Assembly: GCA_011682565.1 (NCBI GenBank)
Contig: JAACEJ010000035.1
Location: 1-12,367 of the forward strand
Direction: 5' to 3'
DNA from: Actinomycetota bacterium
GTDB taxonomy: Bacteria; Zhuqueibacterota; Zhuqueibacteria; Residuimicrobiales; Krinioviventaceae
DNA length: 12,367 nt
The first letter of the stretch is position 1. Each line of letters opens with the position of its first letter. The notes below the pieces were generated by a model. The model had not been told where the DNA came from and ran no database searches. It saw nothing but the letters and a program-made list of their open reading frames with translations. A program made the position numbers and the translations under genes. Of the stretch, positions 1 through 6,873 are shown one piece after another.

Positions 1-66
1 TAAAAACAGATATATTTTTATGTATGGCGTATTAAATAAAGTTTATAAATTTCAGGAAACTATTCA

Positions 67-315
67 ATGGCAAAAACAAAAGTTGAATTGCCGGACGAGC
101 AATTAAGGACTTTAAAACACCTGTCGGATGAGACAAAAATTTCTATGGATGAATTGATCCGTTCTGCAATTAATTTATTGATCGAAGCATCAAGGGATCC
201 CGAGAAAGAGCGTCGAGTTTCTCGTGCTATCGCTGCGGCGGGAAAATTTAAGTCAGGGAAATCGGACATATCAGTAGAACACGACAAATATCTGGAAGAA
301 GATTTTGACAAATGA
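67..315 (+). CDS. VapB-like ribbon-helix-helix antitoxin
   Basis: An 82-residue protein, probably the antitoxin that binds and neutralises the PIN toxin encoded next and represses their shared promoter. The N-terminal part (about residues 4-45) has the short strand plus two-helix pattern of ribbon-helix-helix DNA-binding proteins: a strand around KVELPDEQ, then helices around LRTLKHLSDET and SMDELIRSAINLLIE. The C-terminal part is charged and probably disordered until it wraps the toxin, as is usual for VapB-type antitoxins. The ATG has an AGGAA Shine-Dalgarno site at 54-58. The stop codon overlaps the toxin start in ATGA (312-315), so the pair should be translationally coupled. Assignment to the toxin-antitoxin class rests on size, fold pattern and partner. 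The exact antitoxin family is not certain. Confidence 0.8.
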   Translation: MAKTKVELPDEQLRTLKHLSDETKISMDELIRSAINLLIEASRDPEKERRVSRAIAAAGKFKSGKSDISVEHDKYLEEDFDK

Positions 316-743
316 CTATTTTTGTTGATACTTCCGCATTATTTGCTGTGCTAGACTCGGAAGATAATAATCATAATACGGCAAAAGAGATTTGGCTTAA
401 ATTACTTGCGAACGAATCGAAATTGCTTTGCTCAAATTACATACTAGTCGAATCATTTGCTCTTATCCAACGAAGGCTGGGTATAGAAGCGGTCAGTGTT
501 TTTCAAAATGCGATTTTGCCTGTAGTAAATACTTTTTGGATTGACGAACAATTGCACTTGGCCGCGACTTCTGTTGTTGTTTTAGCTGCCTCAAGGAGGA
601 AATTAAGCTTAGTCGACTGCTCAAGTTTCATCATTATGCGAAAACTTTCCATTGAGACAGCCTTTACTTTTGACAAACATTTTCTGGAAGAAGGATTTAC
701 TTGTCTGGGACTAAAATATTCCGCCTTAAATTCCAATCAATAA
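312..743 (+). CDS. PIN-domain ribonuclease toxin (VapC-like)
   Basis: A 143-residue single PIN-domain protein, a normal length for VapC-type toxins, which are Mg2+-dependent endoribonucleases that stop translation when freed from the antitoxin. The acidic metal-binding residues are visible in the expected order: D6 in FVDTSAL, E47 in YILVESF, D102 in SLVDCSSF and D121 in FTFDKHF. The catalytic set therefore looks intact. The gene starts inside the antitoxin stop codon (ATGA overlap), the usual vapBC arrangement. Its last 18 bases overlap the 3' end of the opposing MmgE/PrpD gene. The target RNA cannot be read from sequence. Other PIN nucleases are possible, but the antitoxin partner favours VapC. 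Confidence 0.87.
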   Translation: MTIFVDTSALFAVLDSEDNNHNTAKEIWLKLLANESKLLCSNYILVESFALIQRRLGIEAVSVFQNAILPVVNTFWIDEQLHLAATSVVVLAASRRKLSLVDCSSFIIMRKLSIETAFTFDKHFLEEGFTCLGLKYSALNSNQ

Positions 744-2099
744 TTCCATAAATTCCTCAATCAACACTTCTTCCTCGCCCAATTTCCATGTTGCGGCAAT
801 AATCTCCTCTTGTCGTGATTGATTGATAATACCCTCCGCGTTTGCTTTAAATTTGGCAACAACTTCTTCATCGCTCATGGGGTTTTCCGGGCTGCCTTTG
901 GCGTGGTCGACTTGCTCGGTAAAAGTTTGGCCGTCAGTTGTAGTAACGGAAACGATCGCCCGTTTTGTTGCCGGGAATAAACTGTCAATCTCGGCATCGG
1001 CAACGACTTTTATTTTTTTGAGCATGTCCCAAATTTGCGGGTCTGTGAGTTTGCTTCCACTAAAAGAAGAAGGAAGCACCTTGCCGTCCACCATTGCCGC
1101 GGCAATGCAATAGGGCAGGCTGTGGTCTGCGGTTTCTTTTGTTGTCGGTTTGTATTTGCTCGGATCGGAGAGAATGTCCGCACCGCGCGTTGTCGTTTTG
1201 ACAAGGATTTTTTTCACATTGTTCGGCGACAAGTTGTGTGCCTGGCGTAAATTCAAAACAACGGTAATCGGCTGGTGCGTCAGAGCTTCCGTCGGAAAGG
1301 GTTTAAAACCGCATTGGGTAATGAGAAATTCTTTCCCCAAGCCATGCAAAAGTTTTTCCGTGTCCCATGCGACGTTGTGCAAAACTTCCACCAGTCCTTC
1401 TTTGCCCTCAACAACTTGCACAGGCCCGGAATAGTTTTCCGCTGCCAGCAGCGCTGCCCGCACGCCGGCCTCGGTGGCCATCGGATCGGCAGTATTTTTC
1501 ATATTAGTAAGGTGTCCGGCAACAACGCCGCCGAGAGTAAAATGGCTGCTGCCGCTGATTCCTGTAGCTGCTACGGTTTGTTGCTGATTCAGGCCCAGCA
1601 TCCTTGCCGCAACGATGGGTGAAACAAATTGAGTGAGCGTCGCGTGATGCCATCCCACTTCACGAACACCCGGGTTGGCGGCGAGACACCAACGCAACTC
1701 CAACTCGTAGGCAATGACAATTCCTACCAATAACGCCTGCGTATTCTTGTGCGCTTTTTCTCCTGCTGCCAGAGCTGCGGGAATAATATCGGACGGATGG
1801 CTGGGGTCGTTTTTCCAGAAAATATCATTATAATCCAGGGCGCGAATTAACAGTGCATTCATCAGCGCAGCGTTCGGTGCATTTGTTTTCAGGCCGCTGC
1901 CAATGACCGTGGCATCGGGGGTTCCACCCAGTTTTTGAATGTAGCGATATGCTGCTCGCATATCTTCATTCTTGCTCGCTGCGAGGGCACAACCGATGCT
2001 GTCGAGCATGAATCGGCGTGCCTCCCTCAGGGCATTTGCCGGTATACTTTCGTAGTGAAGGGATAAAGCAAATTCGGCCATTTGCTCGGTGATGCTCAT
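726..2099 (-). CDS. MmgE/PrpD family protein
   Basis: A 457-residue cytosolic enzyme of the MmgE/PrpD family, which includes 2-methylcitrate dehydratase (propionate catabolism), cis-aconitate decarboxylase and iminodisuccinate epimerase. Family landmarks are in order: ALDYND (87-92) with HPSD (101-104) in the helical domain, GWHHAT (149-154), the NMKN segment (199-202), and the C-terminal block with DPSKYKP and ETADHSLPY (312-330), followed by a small alpha/beta domain. Length is typical. I place the start at the ATG whose codon ends at 2099. An in-frame GTG nine bases upstream lies within an AAGGAG Shine-Dalgarno site correctly spaced for the ATG. No prpB, prpC or other methylcitrate-cycle gene is present, so the substrate is unknown and a prpD name is not justified. 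Confidence 0.9.
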   Translation of the reverse strand: MSITEQMAEFALSLHYESIPANALREARRFMLDSIGCALAASKNEDMRAAYRYIQKLGGTPDATVIGSGLKTNAPNAALMNALLIRALDYNDIFWKNDPSHPSDIIPAALAAGEKAHKNTQALLVGIVIAYELELRWCLAANPGVREVGWHHATLTQFVSPIVAARMLGLNQQQTVAATGISGSSHFTLGGVVAGHLTNMKNTADPMATEAGVRAALLAAENYSGPVQVVEGKEGLVEVLHNVAWDTEKLLHGLGKEFLITQCGFKPFPTEALTHQPITVVLNLRQAHNLSPNNVKKILVKTTTRGADILSDPSKYKPTTKETADHSLPYCIAAAMVDGKVLPSSFSGSKLTDPQIWDMLKKIKVVADAEIDSLFPATKRAIVSVTTTDGQTFTEQVDHAKGSPENPMSDEEVVAKFKANAEGIINQSRQEEIIAATWKLGEEEVLIEEFMELLIGI

Positions 2100-2138
2100 C
2101 GGGCACACTCCTTTGTTAATACTGAAAGCGTATCGACA

Positions 2139-2165
2139 CCCGGAGCTTTTATTGAAGCATCCGGG
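2139..2165. repeat. GC-rich hairpin upstream of the MmgE/PrpD gene
   Basis: CCCGGA (2139-2144) plus GCTT (2145-2148) pair with AAGC (2155-2158) plus TCCGGG (2160-2165), giving ten base pairs, one bulged base (2159) and a six-base loop. It lies 40 bases before the MmgE/PrpD start, probably in its leader, in otherwise AT-rich DNA. No U-run follows on the minus strand, so it is not an obvious intrinsic terminator. Its role is unknown. Confidence 0.5.
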
Positions 2166-2222
2166 GACGACGTAGTATACAGAAAAATAACCATAAAACT
2201 CTTTGAAAACAATTCTTTTTCG

Positions 2223-2251
2223 TTGCTTCTCAAACCTTTAATTCCTATTTT
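2223..2251 (+). promoter_or_regulatory. Possible promoter of the Rrf2 gene
   Basis: TTGCTT (2223-2228) and TATTTT (2246-2251) are separated by 17 bases. Matches to the sigma-70 consensus are only moderate. The palindrome that follows overlaps the proposed -10 box, a placement that would suit autorepression. Confidence 0.3.
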
Positions 2252-2271
2252 AAGACAAAGGGGTCTTAAAA
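2248..2271. promoter_or_regulatory. Perfect 9+9 bp palindrome, probable Rrf2 operator
   Basis: TTTTAAGAC (2248-2256) and GTCTTAAAA (2263-2271) are exact inverted copies separated by AAAGGG. The element ends 13 bases before the GTG start of the Rrf2 regulator. Rrf2 proteins bind as dimers to inverted repeats and commonly control their own gene, so an operator is the simplest reading. An RNA hairpin in the leader is possible, but the arms are AT-rich and no U-run follows. Confidence 0.6.
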
Positions 2272-2284
2272 GAAAGGAAGAAAT

Positions 2285-2746
2285 GTGCTCTCACAAAGCT
2301 GTAAATACGGGATAAGAGCGGTCATTTACCTGGCGCTGAAAGAAAAAGAAGGGTTTGTCTCTATTAATGAAATTTCTAAAAATCTGGATGTCCCTTTTCA
2401 CTTTTTGACCAAAACGCTGCAAATGCTGACACAAAAAAAACTGTTACAATCAAATAAAGGACCAAAGGGAGGCGTACGCCTTTCCATTTCAGCCGAGAGG
2501 ATAACGCTCATGGAGATTGTCCTCGCTATTGATGGAGCAAAACTTTTTGAACAATGTATTATTGGGTTGCCGGGGTGCGGAGTGCTCAAATCCTGCCCCT
2601 TGCACGAGGAATGGACGGCAGCGCTGGAAATCATAAAGAGAACTTTGAATGAAAAAACCCTCAGACATCTGGCCCGACGGGTAATAGATGAGAGTCTGAG
2701 AATCACAGATTTGAATAATGCTGATTTTTTAAGTGCTTTGGACTAG
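2285..2746 (+). CDS. Rrf2 family transcriptional regulator with Cys3 cluster motif
   Basis: A 153-residue DNA-binding protein of the Rrf2 family (relatives: NsrR for nitric oxide, IscR for Fe-S status, CymR for cysteine). The N-terminal half is the winged helix-turn-helix, with the typical opening (CKYGIRAVIYLAL, residues 6-18) and wing GPKGGVRLS (59-67). Three cysteines, C91, C98 and C104 (C-x6-C-x5-C), sit where NsrR and IscR hold a [2Fe-2S] or [4Fe-4S] cluster, so cluster-based sensing is likely. The start is GTG at 2285. The overlapping ATG at 2283 is in another frame and stops after ten codons. AAGGAAG (2274-2280) provides a close ribosome-binding site. The gene is divergent from MmgE/PrpD and convergent with the genes ending at 2795. 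NsrR-like function is inferred from the neighbours and not proved. Confidence 0.88.
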   Translation: MLSQSCKYGIRAVIYLALKEKEGFVSINEISKNLDVPFHFLTKTLQMLTQKKLLQSNKGPKGGVRLSISAERITLMEIVLAIDGAKLFEQCIIGLPGCGVLKSCPLHEEWTAALEIIKRTLNEKTLRHLARRVIDESLRITDLNNADFLSALD

Positions 2747-2794
2747 AGATTTAAAAGTGATCGGTACAAGAAGGGAATTGTGAATCCCGCCCGC

Positions 2795-3034
2795 TTATGC
2801 TTCTACAACCAAACATTCCTCTTTAATACAAACTTTTTCCATTATTCCCACAAGCCAGCTTTGATAATCATGGATTTCTTCCGGCCTGAATTTATTAAAA
2901 GCACAGGCGAATGTTTCCTGAATGATGTGTTCGGTTTTTTCGATATTGGAAGTAACCTGAAGTGCATGACTATAAAGAAAATCCATGTGCTGAAAAGCGA
3001 TCTCTTCAAATTCCCGGATTTGTTTTTTCATCAT
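2795..3034 (-). CDS. Small protein resembling sigma-70 region 2 only
   Basis: A 79-residue protein whose residues about 9-62 follow the region 2 pattern of ECF sigma factors: FEEIAFQHMDFLYSHALQVT, then IIQETFACAFNKF (compare the usual D-x-V/I-Q-E-T-F), then a WLVGI segment. The basic helix that normally contacts the -10 box is degenerate (EKVCIKEECLVVEA), and region 4 is missing. Only 48 bases separate its stop from the end of the convergent Rrf2 gene, leaving no room for a lost region 4. A GGAGG Shine-Dalgarno site (3041-3045) six bases before the first of two consecutive ATGs (3034 and 3031) argues that it is translated. It may be a third gene of the DUF438-methyltransferase unit (124-base gap) or have its own promoter. 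It could be a stand-alone regulator or partner-binding protein, or a relic of an ECF sigma gene. Confidence 0.6.
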   Translation of the reverse strand: MMKKQIREFEEIAFQHMDFLYSHALQVTSNIEKTEHIIQETFACAFNKFRPEEIHDYQSWLVGIMEKVCIKEECLVVEA

Positions 3035-3158
3035 TATTGTCCTCCCTATCTTCTCTTGAGTTAGTTCCCGTTGGAAAAGTGAGATTTATAGTTTGCCAGT
3101 GACCACATTCAGGAACGGCGCCTAACCTCTCAAAATTTATTTCACCAACAAAAACAAG

Positions 3159-3938
3159 TTATATCTTTCCAATAACAATCAGATTGGCAGAAGTGTCTTC
3201 ATTAAATGATTCAAAATTCATTCCCCCGTAAAATTCCACCTTTTTAAATCCTTGCAGCAAAAGCGCATCTGATATTTCTTCTTTTGTATATGGAAAAAGA
3301 GGCGTGCTCTGCAGCTTATGCGAGACCTTTTCTCCCATCCATCGGAATGTAAGTATATTAAACTGTATTAAATGTTGATCAAAGTCATAAAATCGAACAA
3401 TATTCTGATCTTCATATCGTGCAATATTTATGATCCTTTCACGATTTTTTAGTAAACGCTCATAATTGAGTAATTGTGCCACGAAAATTCCGTTATTGTT
3501 CAACAGTGCTGCAAAATTCGTCAGAGTATTTTCCAGGTCGGATTTTGTTAAAAGATGCGGCAAAGAATTCCCCAAACAAAAAACAGCATCAAAAGTTTCA
3601 GAGCAATGCTTTTGCAAATCCTGCATTGATGAATGAATCCATTCGACTTTGGCGCCCAATTGTGTTGCGTTGCGTTTGGCTTTTTCCAACATCTGCAAGG
3701 AGATATCCGCCCCGGTGGTGTTGATGCCCATTTGTGCCAGTACGCACGAATGGAGACCGGTGCCACAAGCCGCATCGAGAACGGAAGAAAATTGAAAACG
3801 CGAATGCCATTTTTCCATCAGCGGCTTTGTTTTCTCCAGCCGCTGTGCAAATTTTGTCATGTTATCATAATCAAGTGCCAGATCATCGTAAAAATCAACG
3901 GCTGATTTTGTGCGATTATATTTGGGTGAAATATCCAC
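3159..3938 (-). CDS. Class I SAM-dependent methyltransferase
   Basis: A 259-residue cytosolic methyltransferase with a Rossmann-type fold. Motif I is VLDAACGTG (53-61), the SAM-ribose acidic residue is D78 in GADIS, and the post-II/IV segment FDAVFCLGNSLPHL (116-129) resembles that of small-molecule N-methyltransferases such as glycine/sarcosine methyltransferases. The acceptor is unknown. The start is GTG at 3938, 10 bases after the stop of the DUF438 gene. The frame is open upstream but no ATG is available, and the Shine-Dalgarno match is weak, so translation probably depends on coupling to the upstream gene. This tight pairing suggests a shared role with the sensor-like protein, but what is methylated cannot be told from the sequence. 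Confidence 0.85.
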   Translation of the reverse strand: MDISPKYNRTKSAVDFYDDLALDYDNMTKFAQRLEKTKPLMEKWHSRFQFSSVLDAACGTGLHSCVLAQMGINTTGADISLQMLEKAKRNATQLGAKVEWIHSSMQDLQKHCSETFDAVFCLGNSLPHLLTKSDLENTLTNFAALLNNNGIFVAQLLNYERLLKNRERIINIARYEDQNIVRFYDFDQHLIQFNILTFRWMGEKVSHKLQSTPLFPYTKEEISDALLLQGFKKVEFYGGMNFESFNEDTSANLIVIGKI

Positions 3939-3948
3939 TTTATCATTC

Positions 3949-5466
3949 TCATATTTTACAAAAATAAGATTTCACTAGCGGCGAATTTTCATCTTTTGTC
4001 CATGCAGCAAAACCGAGTTCACGGACTTTATCTATCATGGGCGCAGGTAAGAAAGGCGCGATTAGTTCATAGATTTGTCCCTGGCCAAGAGTGTTCAATT
4101 CTTCTAAAACCCGTCCCAGCGGATGTTCACCAGCTTGCAGGATCGGTCCGGCGTCCAGGGATTTTACGATTTTTGCTTCATTGAACCAGTCCGGGACTGA
4201 ACTGTCTTTTTCCGTCTCTTCTACGATCACTTCTTCAGCGGTTTTCCCATCATAGCTTAAAATTCTCCGCTCACCTTCCAGTTTTTTCTTCTCAGTTAAA
4301 TCCTGAGAAACTTCAAGAGTGCCGAGGTATTCGCCGTTCTGTCCGCGCAAAGCAAAGTATTCGATATGAATGAACTTTCCTCTTGAATCGATCCAAAAAG
4401 CGGCTCGCTCCTCTCTGCCCGAGCGAAAATCATCAATAATTTTTTCAACAATGTGCACGCTGGACGGCGGGTGGCAAAACTGCACTTTGCGTCCAATAAT
4501 TGCACGTGTCCGATCAAAAATTCTTTCGGAACTCTGGTTAAAGTAACGGACATTATCGTCCGCATCTACAAAAGTTATATCGACAGGTAATGTATTCAGA
4601 ATGGCAAGCAGATCCTGAATATTAAAGCTGCCGCTGGGAAGTTGGATTTTTCCGGCTTCTGCGCTCTCTTCTTTTTTGTGCTCAATGCCTGCCGGCTCCC
4701 AAACATCCTTGGGATCATAAAGACAATAGCCGATTTCCGTCGTTTGATTGTAAATCTCATACCATTCGACGTCGGATAGTTTATCCATGCACATGGGAAA
4801 GAGGATATGTTCTTCCTTGTAAATCATTTCCTCAATGACTTCGACGCTTGGCTTGATCACGAGGCCAATGATTGTTCTCGCCTCAGCGGGGCTCATTTCT
4901 TCGTTGACGCTCAAAGCGGAGTGGGCTGCTTTTAATTGTTCCCGGATTTCATCATCCTTTCCCCACATAACCGTTGGCGGGCCGGTTATGCCATGTTTTT
5001 CCAGGTAAGGGAAAAGCAAATTTTCTTTTCGCCGGTAATGTTTATCAATGTCCGATAAATTATTGAAATGAGATTTTAACGATTGCCAGAGCTTTCGTGT
5101 ATCCGATTTATCATCAACCCGGGCGATGAGTTTTTCAATCTCGGCAATCTCAAACTGGATCGCCCTGTTTTCCTGAACAAAAGTATGAACAGGATGACCG
5201 GGAGGGGGTATCTTTGCACCCGTCTCGTCAATGACGCCCTTTAGCGCCTGCGAATGGACATCACATAATTTAAGAATCTCTTCCTGTGGCAATCCTTCTG
5301 AAATTAATTCCTGTTCAACCTCGACGACCTCGCCATAAGGGACTTCACCCATTAATTGGACAAGCTGTGTCCTCACTGCATCAGGAGCGATCCCTTTGTG
5401 CAATTGTAAAATCATATGTTTTAATAAATCTTTCCGTTTTTCGGAATTATTGATTAATTCGCTCAT
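3949..5466 (-). CDS. DUF438-haemerythrin-PAS-DUF2249 multidomain protein
   Basis: A 505-residue cytosolic protein with four domains. DUF438 covers about residues 12-80. A haemerythrin-like four-helix domain (about 88-235) has candidate iron ligands H94, H133, H143 (DKHYRRKENLLFPY) and the E-E-H triplet at 218-220 (YKEEHILFP). A PAS domain (about 284-392) carries the characteristic GRKVQFCHPPSSVHIVEKI stretch (325-343). The C-terminal part (about 434-505) resembles DUF2249: SLDAGPI, then LNTLGQGQIYEL, a proline-rich turn and a final strand. Haemerythrin and DUF2249 domains are common near NO-response and denitrification genes, so an O2/NO/redox sensing or iron-nitrosyl repair role is plausible. 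I place the start at the ATG ending at 5466, because the upstream in-frame ATG (5484) precedes an AGGAG site that serves the second ATG. There is no output kinase or DNA-binding domain, so it may act through a partner, possibly the coupled methyltransferase. Confidence 0.88.
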   Translation of the reverse strand: MSELINNSEKRKDLLKHMILQLHKGIAPDAVRTQLVQLMGEVPYGEVVEVEQELISEGLPQEEILKLCDVHSQALKGVIDETGAKIPPPGHPVHTFVQENRAIQFEIAEIEKLIARVDDKSDTRKLWQSLKSHFNNLSDIDKHYRRKENLLFPYLEKHGITGPPTVMWGKDDEIREQLKAAHSALSVNEEMSPAEARTIIGLVIKPSVEVIEEMIYKEEHILFPMCMDKLSDVEWYEIYNQTTEIGYCLYDPKDVWEPAGIEHKKEESAEAGKIQLPSGSFNIQDLLAILNTLPVDITFVDADDNVRYFNQSSERIFDRTRAIIGRKVQFCHPPSSVHIVEKIIDDFRSGREERAAFWIDSRGKFIHIEYFALRGQNGEYLGTLEVSQDLTEKKKLEGERRILSYDGKTAEEVIVEETEKDSSVPDWFNEAKIVKSLDAGPILQAGEHPLGRVLEELNTLGQGQIYELIAPFLPAPMIDKVRELGFAAWTKDENSPLVKSYFCKI

Positions 5467-5563
5467 CGAATACTCCTGTTTCATTTATAATGAACGCCTA
5501 TATTGGCTGATATTGCATTTGAATAATTGATAAAATTACAAGTCCCGGTTCGTATTAAAAAAG

Positions 5564-5598
5564 AAACTCCTGCAGAGGAACCGGCTCTGCAGGAGTTT
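5564..5598 (-). terminator. Strong intrinsic terminator after the octahaem gene
   Basis: A perfect 14-bp stem (5564-5577 with 5585-5598) and 7-base loop lie just past the octahaem cytochrome stop codon. On the minus strand the stem is followed by TTTCTTTTTT, a good U-tract. The opposite strand also carries eight T's, so the structure could work in both directions. It ends the NapH-octahaem transcript and makes the DUF438 gene a separate unit. Confidence 0.9.
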
Positions 5599-5603
5599 TT
5601 TTT

Positions 5604-6839
5604 CTAGTTATCCCTTCTCAATTCTTTGGCACTTTGTTTAATATCCGTCAAATCCCGCTGCATTTCACTCCAGCCGTACCAGAGCGCATAGTCAGGATTT
5701 GCGTGAAAAGTGCCCTGGAAGGTACGCATTCGGTGCTCCAGGAACATGACAAACAGTTTGTTCTCAATTGGAGTCGGTGAATCATGAAACGTCAACAAAT
5801 CAGGAAAAGGATAGGCATAGTTTTCGGGCTTTTGCAAAATACCATCTTTGTAAAGACCGGCAACGATACGTATCGCCTCTGCCATCAAACGGTCGGCATT
5901 CTTGATCATGTCGTCACCCTTTTGCAATTCTCCTTTTGCAAAATTAACCGAGTGACACTGATTGCACGTCTTGATCATTTTATCCCGTTCTTTTTGCCAG
6001 GATTCCTGCGTCAGGCGAACAACATCCGCAGCTTTAACGACGTCCAGCCTTGCGGTAGGTTTACCCTGCGGATCCAAAACACCCAGACCTTGCAAAATCG
6101 TTGCTCTATCAGCCGCCCATTGCTTGTCTTCCGGCATGGGTAGACGAACAGCCAGAAAACCCCATGCGGTGCGCACTTCATGGTTGCCATCCTGCATGTG
6201 GCAGGTCTGGCATGTTGGTGCCGCGGCTTCTTTGTCAAGTATTCCCGTTTGTTTCAGCAACGCTCTCACGCCATGCTTTGAAGCAGAATACATTTCCCAC
6301 TGCGGGTGATCGAAGCCCATGTGGCAGGTCTGGCAGGCTTGCGGCTGCTGCGCTTCTTTTTTGGAAAACGTATGTCTCGTGTGGCAGGCATCGCAAGAGG
6401 CAACGCCAAAGCCGGAGCCTTCCTTCTTGAGTGTCTTAATTTCTTCTTCACTCTTGAGGCCGATTTTATGGCAGGCTCCACAGCCTTTCATGCCTTCTGT
6501 CATCGCCATGGGCTGCCAATGGATTGTCGGCATGGCGTTCATTGCTGCCCAGGCTACTGCATGTTTTCCTTTCTTGAACTGCTCGACCTTTTCTTCATGG
6601 CAGTTGGCACATGTTTCCGGAGTTGGAATTAGAGTATTCTTTACATCCTGAGCCGTTTTGTGCTGATCGCCATGGCACACCGAGCAGCCAACATCATTGC
6701 GACTGTGTTCACTCAATTGCCAATCCGAAACAATACTTGGAGTAATTTTCTTATGACACTCGATACATGTCTCCGCAAAACTCGTGCTTGCGAAAAACAA
6801 TCCGAGCGCCAATGCAACGAACCACTTTTGTTTGATCAT
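5604..6839 (-). CDS. Periplasmic octahaem c-type cytochrome, HAO-like
   Basis: A 411-residue exported protein with exactly eight CxxCH haem-binding motifs at residues 25-29, 52-56, 77-81, 120-124, 149-153, 169-173, 210-214 and 292-296. The long gap before the eighth motif and the helical C-terminus match the hydroxylamine oxidoreductase (HAO) family. There is no CxxCK motif, so it is not a typical NrfA or octahaem nitrite reductase. Residues 1-22 form a Sec signal (MIKQK, hydrophobic core, cleavage near SFA), with the first haem three residues later. The start is the ATG ending at 6839. The upstream in-frame ATG (6857) precedes the AGGAGGAGG site. HAO relatives oxidise hydroxylamine or hydrazine, or run in reverse on nitrite. 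The C-terminal NPDYALWYGW (381-390) may lie near the position of the haem P460 cross-linking tyrosine, but alignment is needed. At 411 residues it is shorter than HAO enzymes, usually about 500 or more. It is cotranscribed with the NapH-like gene 34 bases upstream. Confidence 0.88.
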   Translation of the reverse strand: MIKQKWFVALALGLFFASTSFAETCIECHKKITPSIVSDWQLSEHSRNDVGCSVCHGDQHKTAQDVKNTLIPTPETCANCHEEKVEQFKKGKHAVAWAAMNAMPTIHWQPMAMTEGMKGCGACHKIGLKSEEEIKTLKKEGSGFGVASCDACHTRHTFSKKEAQQPQACQTCHMGFDHPQWEMYSASKHGVRALLKQTGILDKEAAAPTCQTCHMQDGNHEVRTAWGFLAVRLPMPEDKQWAADRATILQGLGVLDPQGKPTARLDVVKAADVVRLTQESWQKERDKMIKTCNQCHSVNFAKGELQKGDDMIKNADRLMAEAIRIVAGLYKDGILQKPENYAYPFPDLLTFHDSPTPIENKLFVMFLEHRMRTFQGTFHANPDYALWYGWSEMQRDLTDIKQSAKELRRDN

Positions 6840-6873
6840 ACAACCTCCTCCTGTCATTTAATGAATCCCTTAA

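Noticed and set aside
1010..1622. Several overlapping open frames inside the MmgE/PrpD gene
   Set aside because: They lie wholly within a well-conserved gene in other frames, lack family resemblance and have no good ribosome-binding sites.
2283..2315. ATG at 2283 as the start of the Rrf2 gene
   Set aside because: It is out of frame with the Rrf2 protein and meets a stop after ten codons. The GTG at 2285 opens the family-typical N-terminus.
2773..2788. Short GGGA/TCCC hairpin between the Rrf2 and sigma-like genes as a terminator
   Set aside because: Only four outer pairs, then a mismatch, with no T-tract on either side.
5496..5507. GCC-N6-GGC element upstream of the DUF438 gene as a third Rrf2 site
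   Set aside because: It has the same spacing but three-base arms and a different core from GAC-N6-GTC, so it is not distinguishable from chance.
5604..6839. NrfA-type or octahaem nitrite reductase identity
   Set aside because: Those enzymes typically use a CxxCK haem site. All eight motifs here end in histidine.
6840..6857. Upstream ATG (6857) as start of the octahaem cytochrome
   Set aside because: The codons after it are the Shine-Dalgarno sequence AGGAGGAGG itself, and starting there would add six residues before a normal signal peptide.
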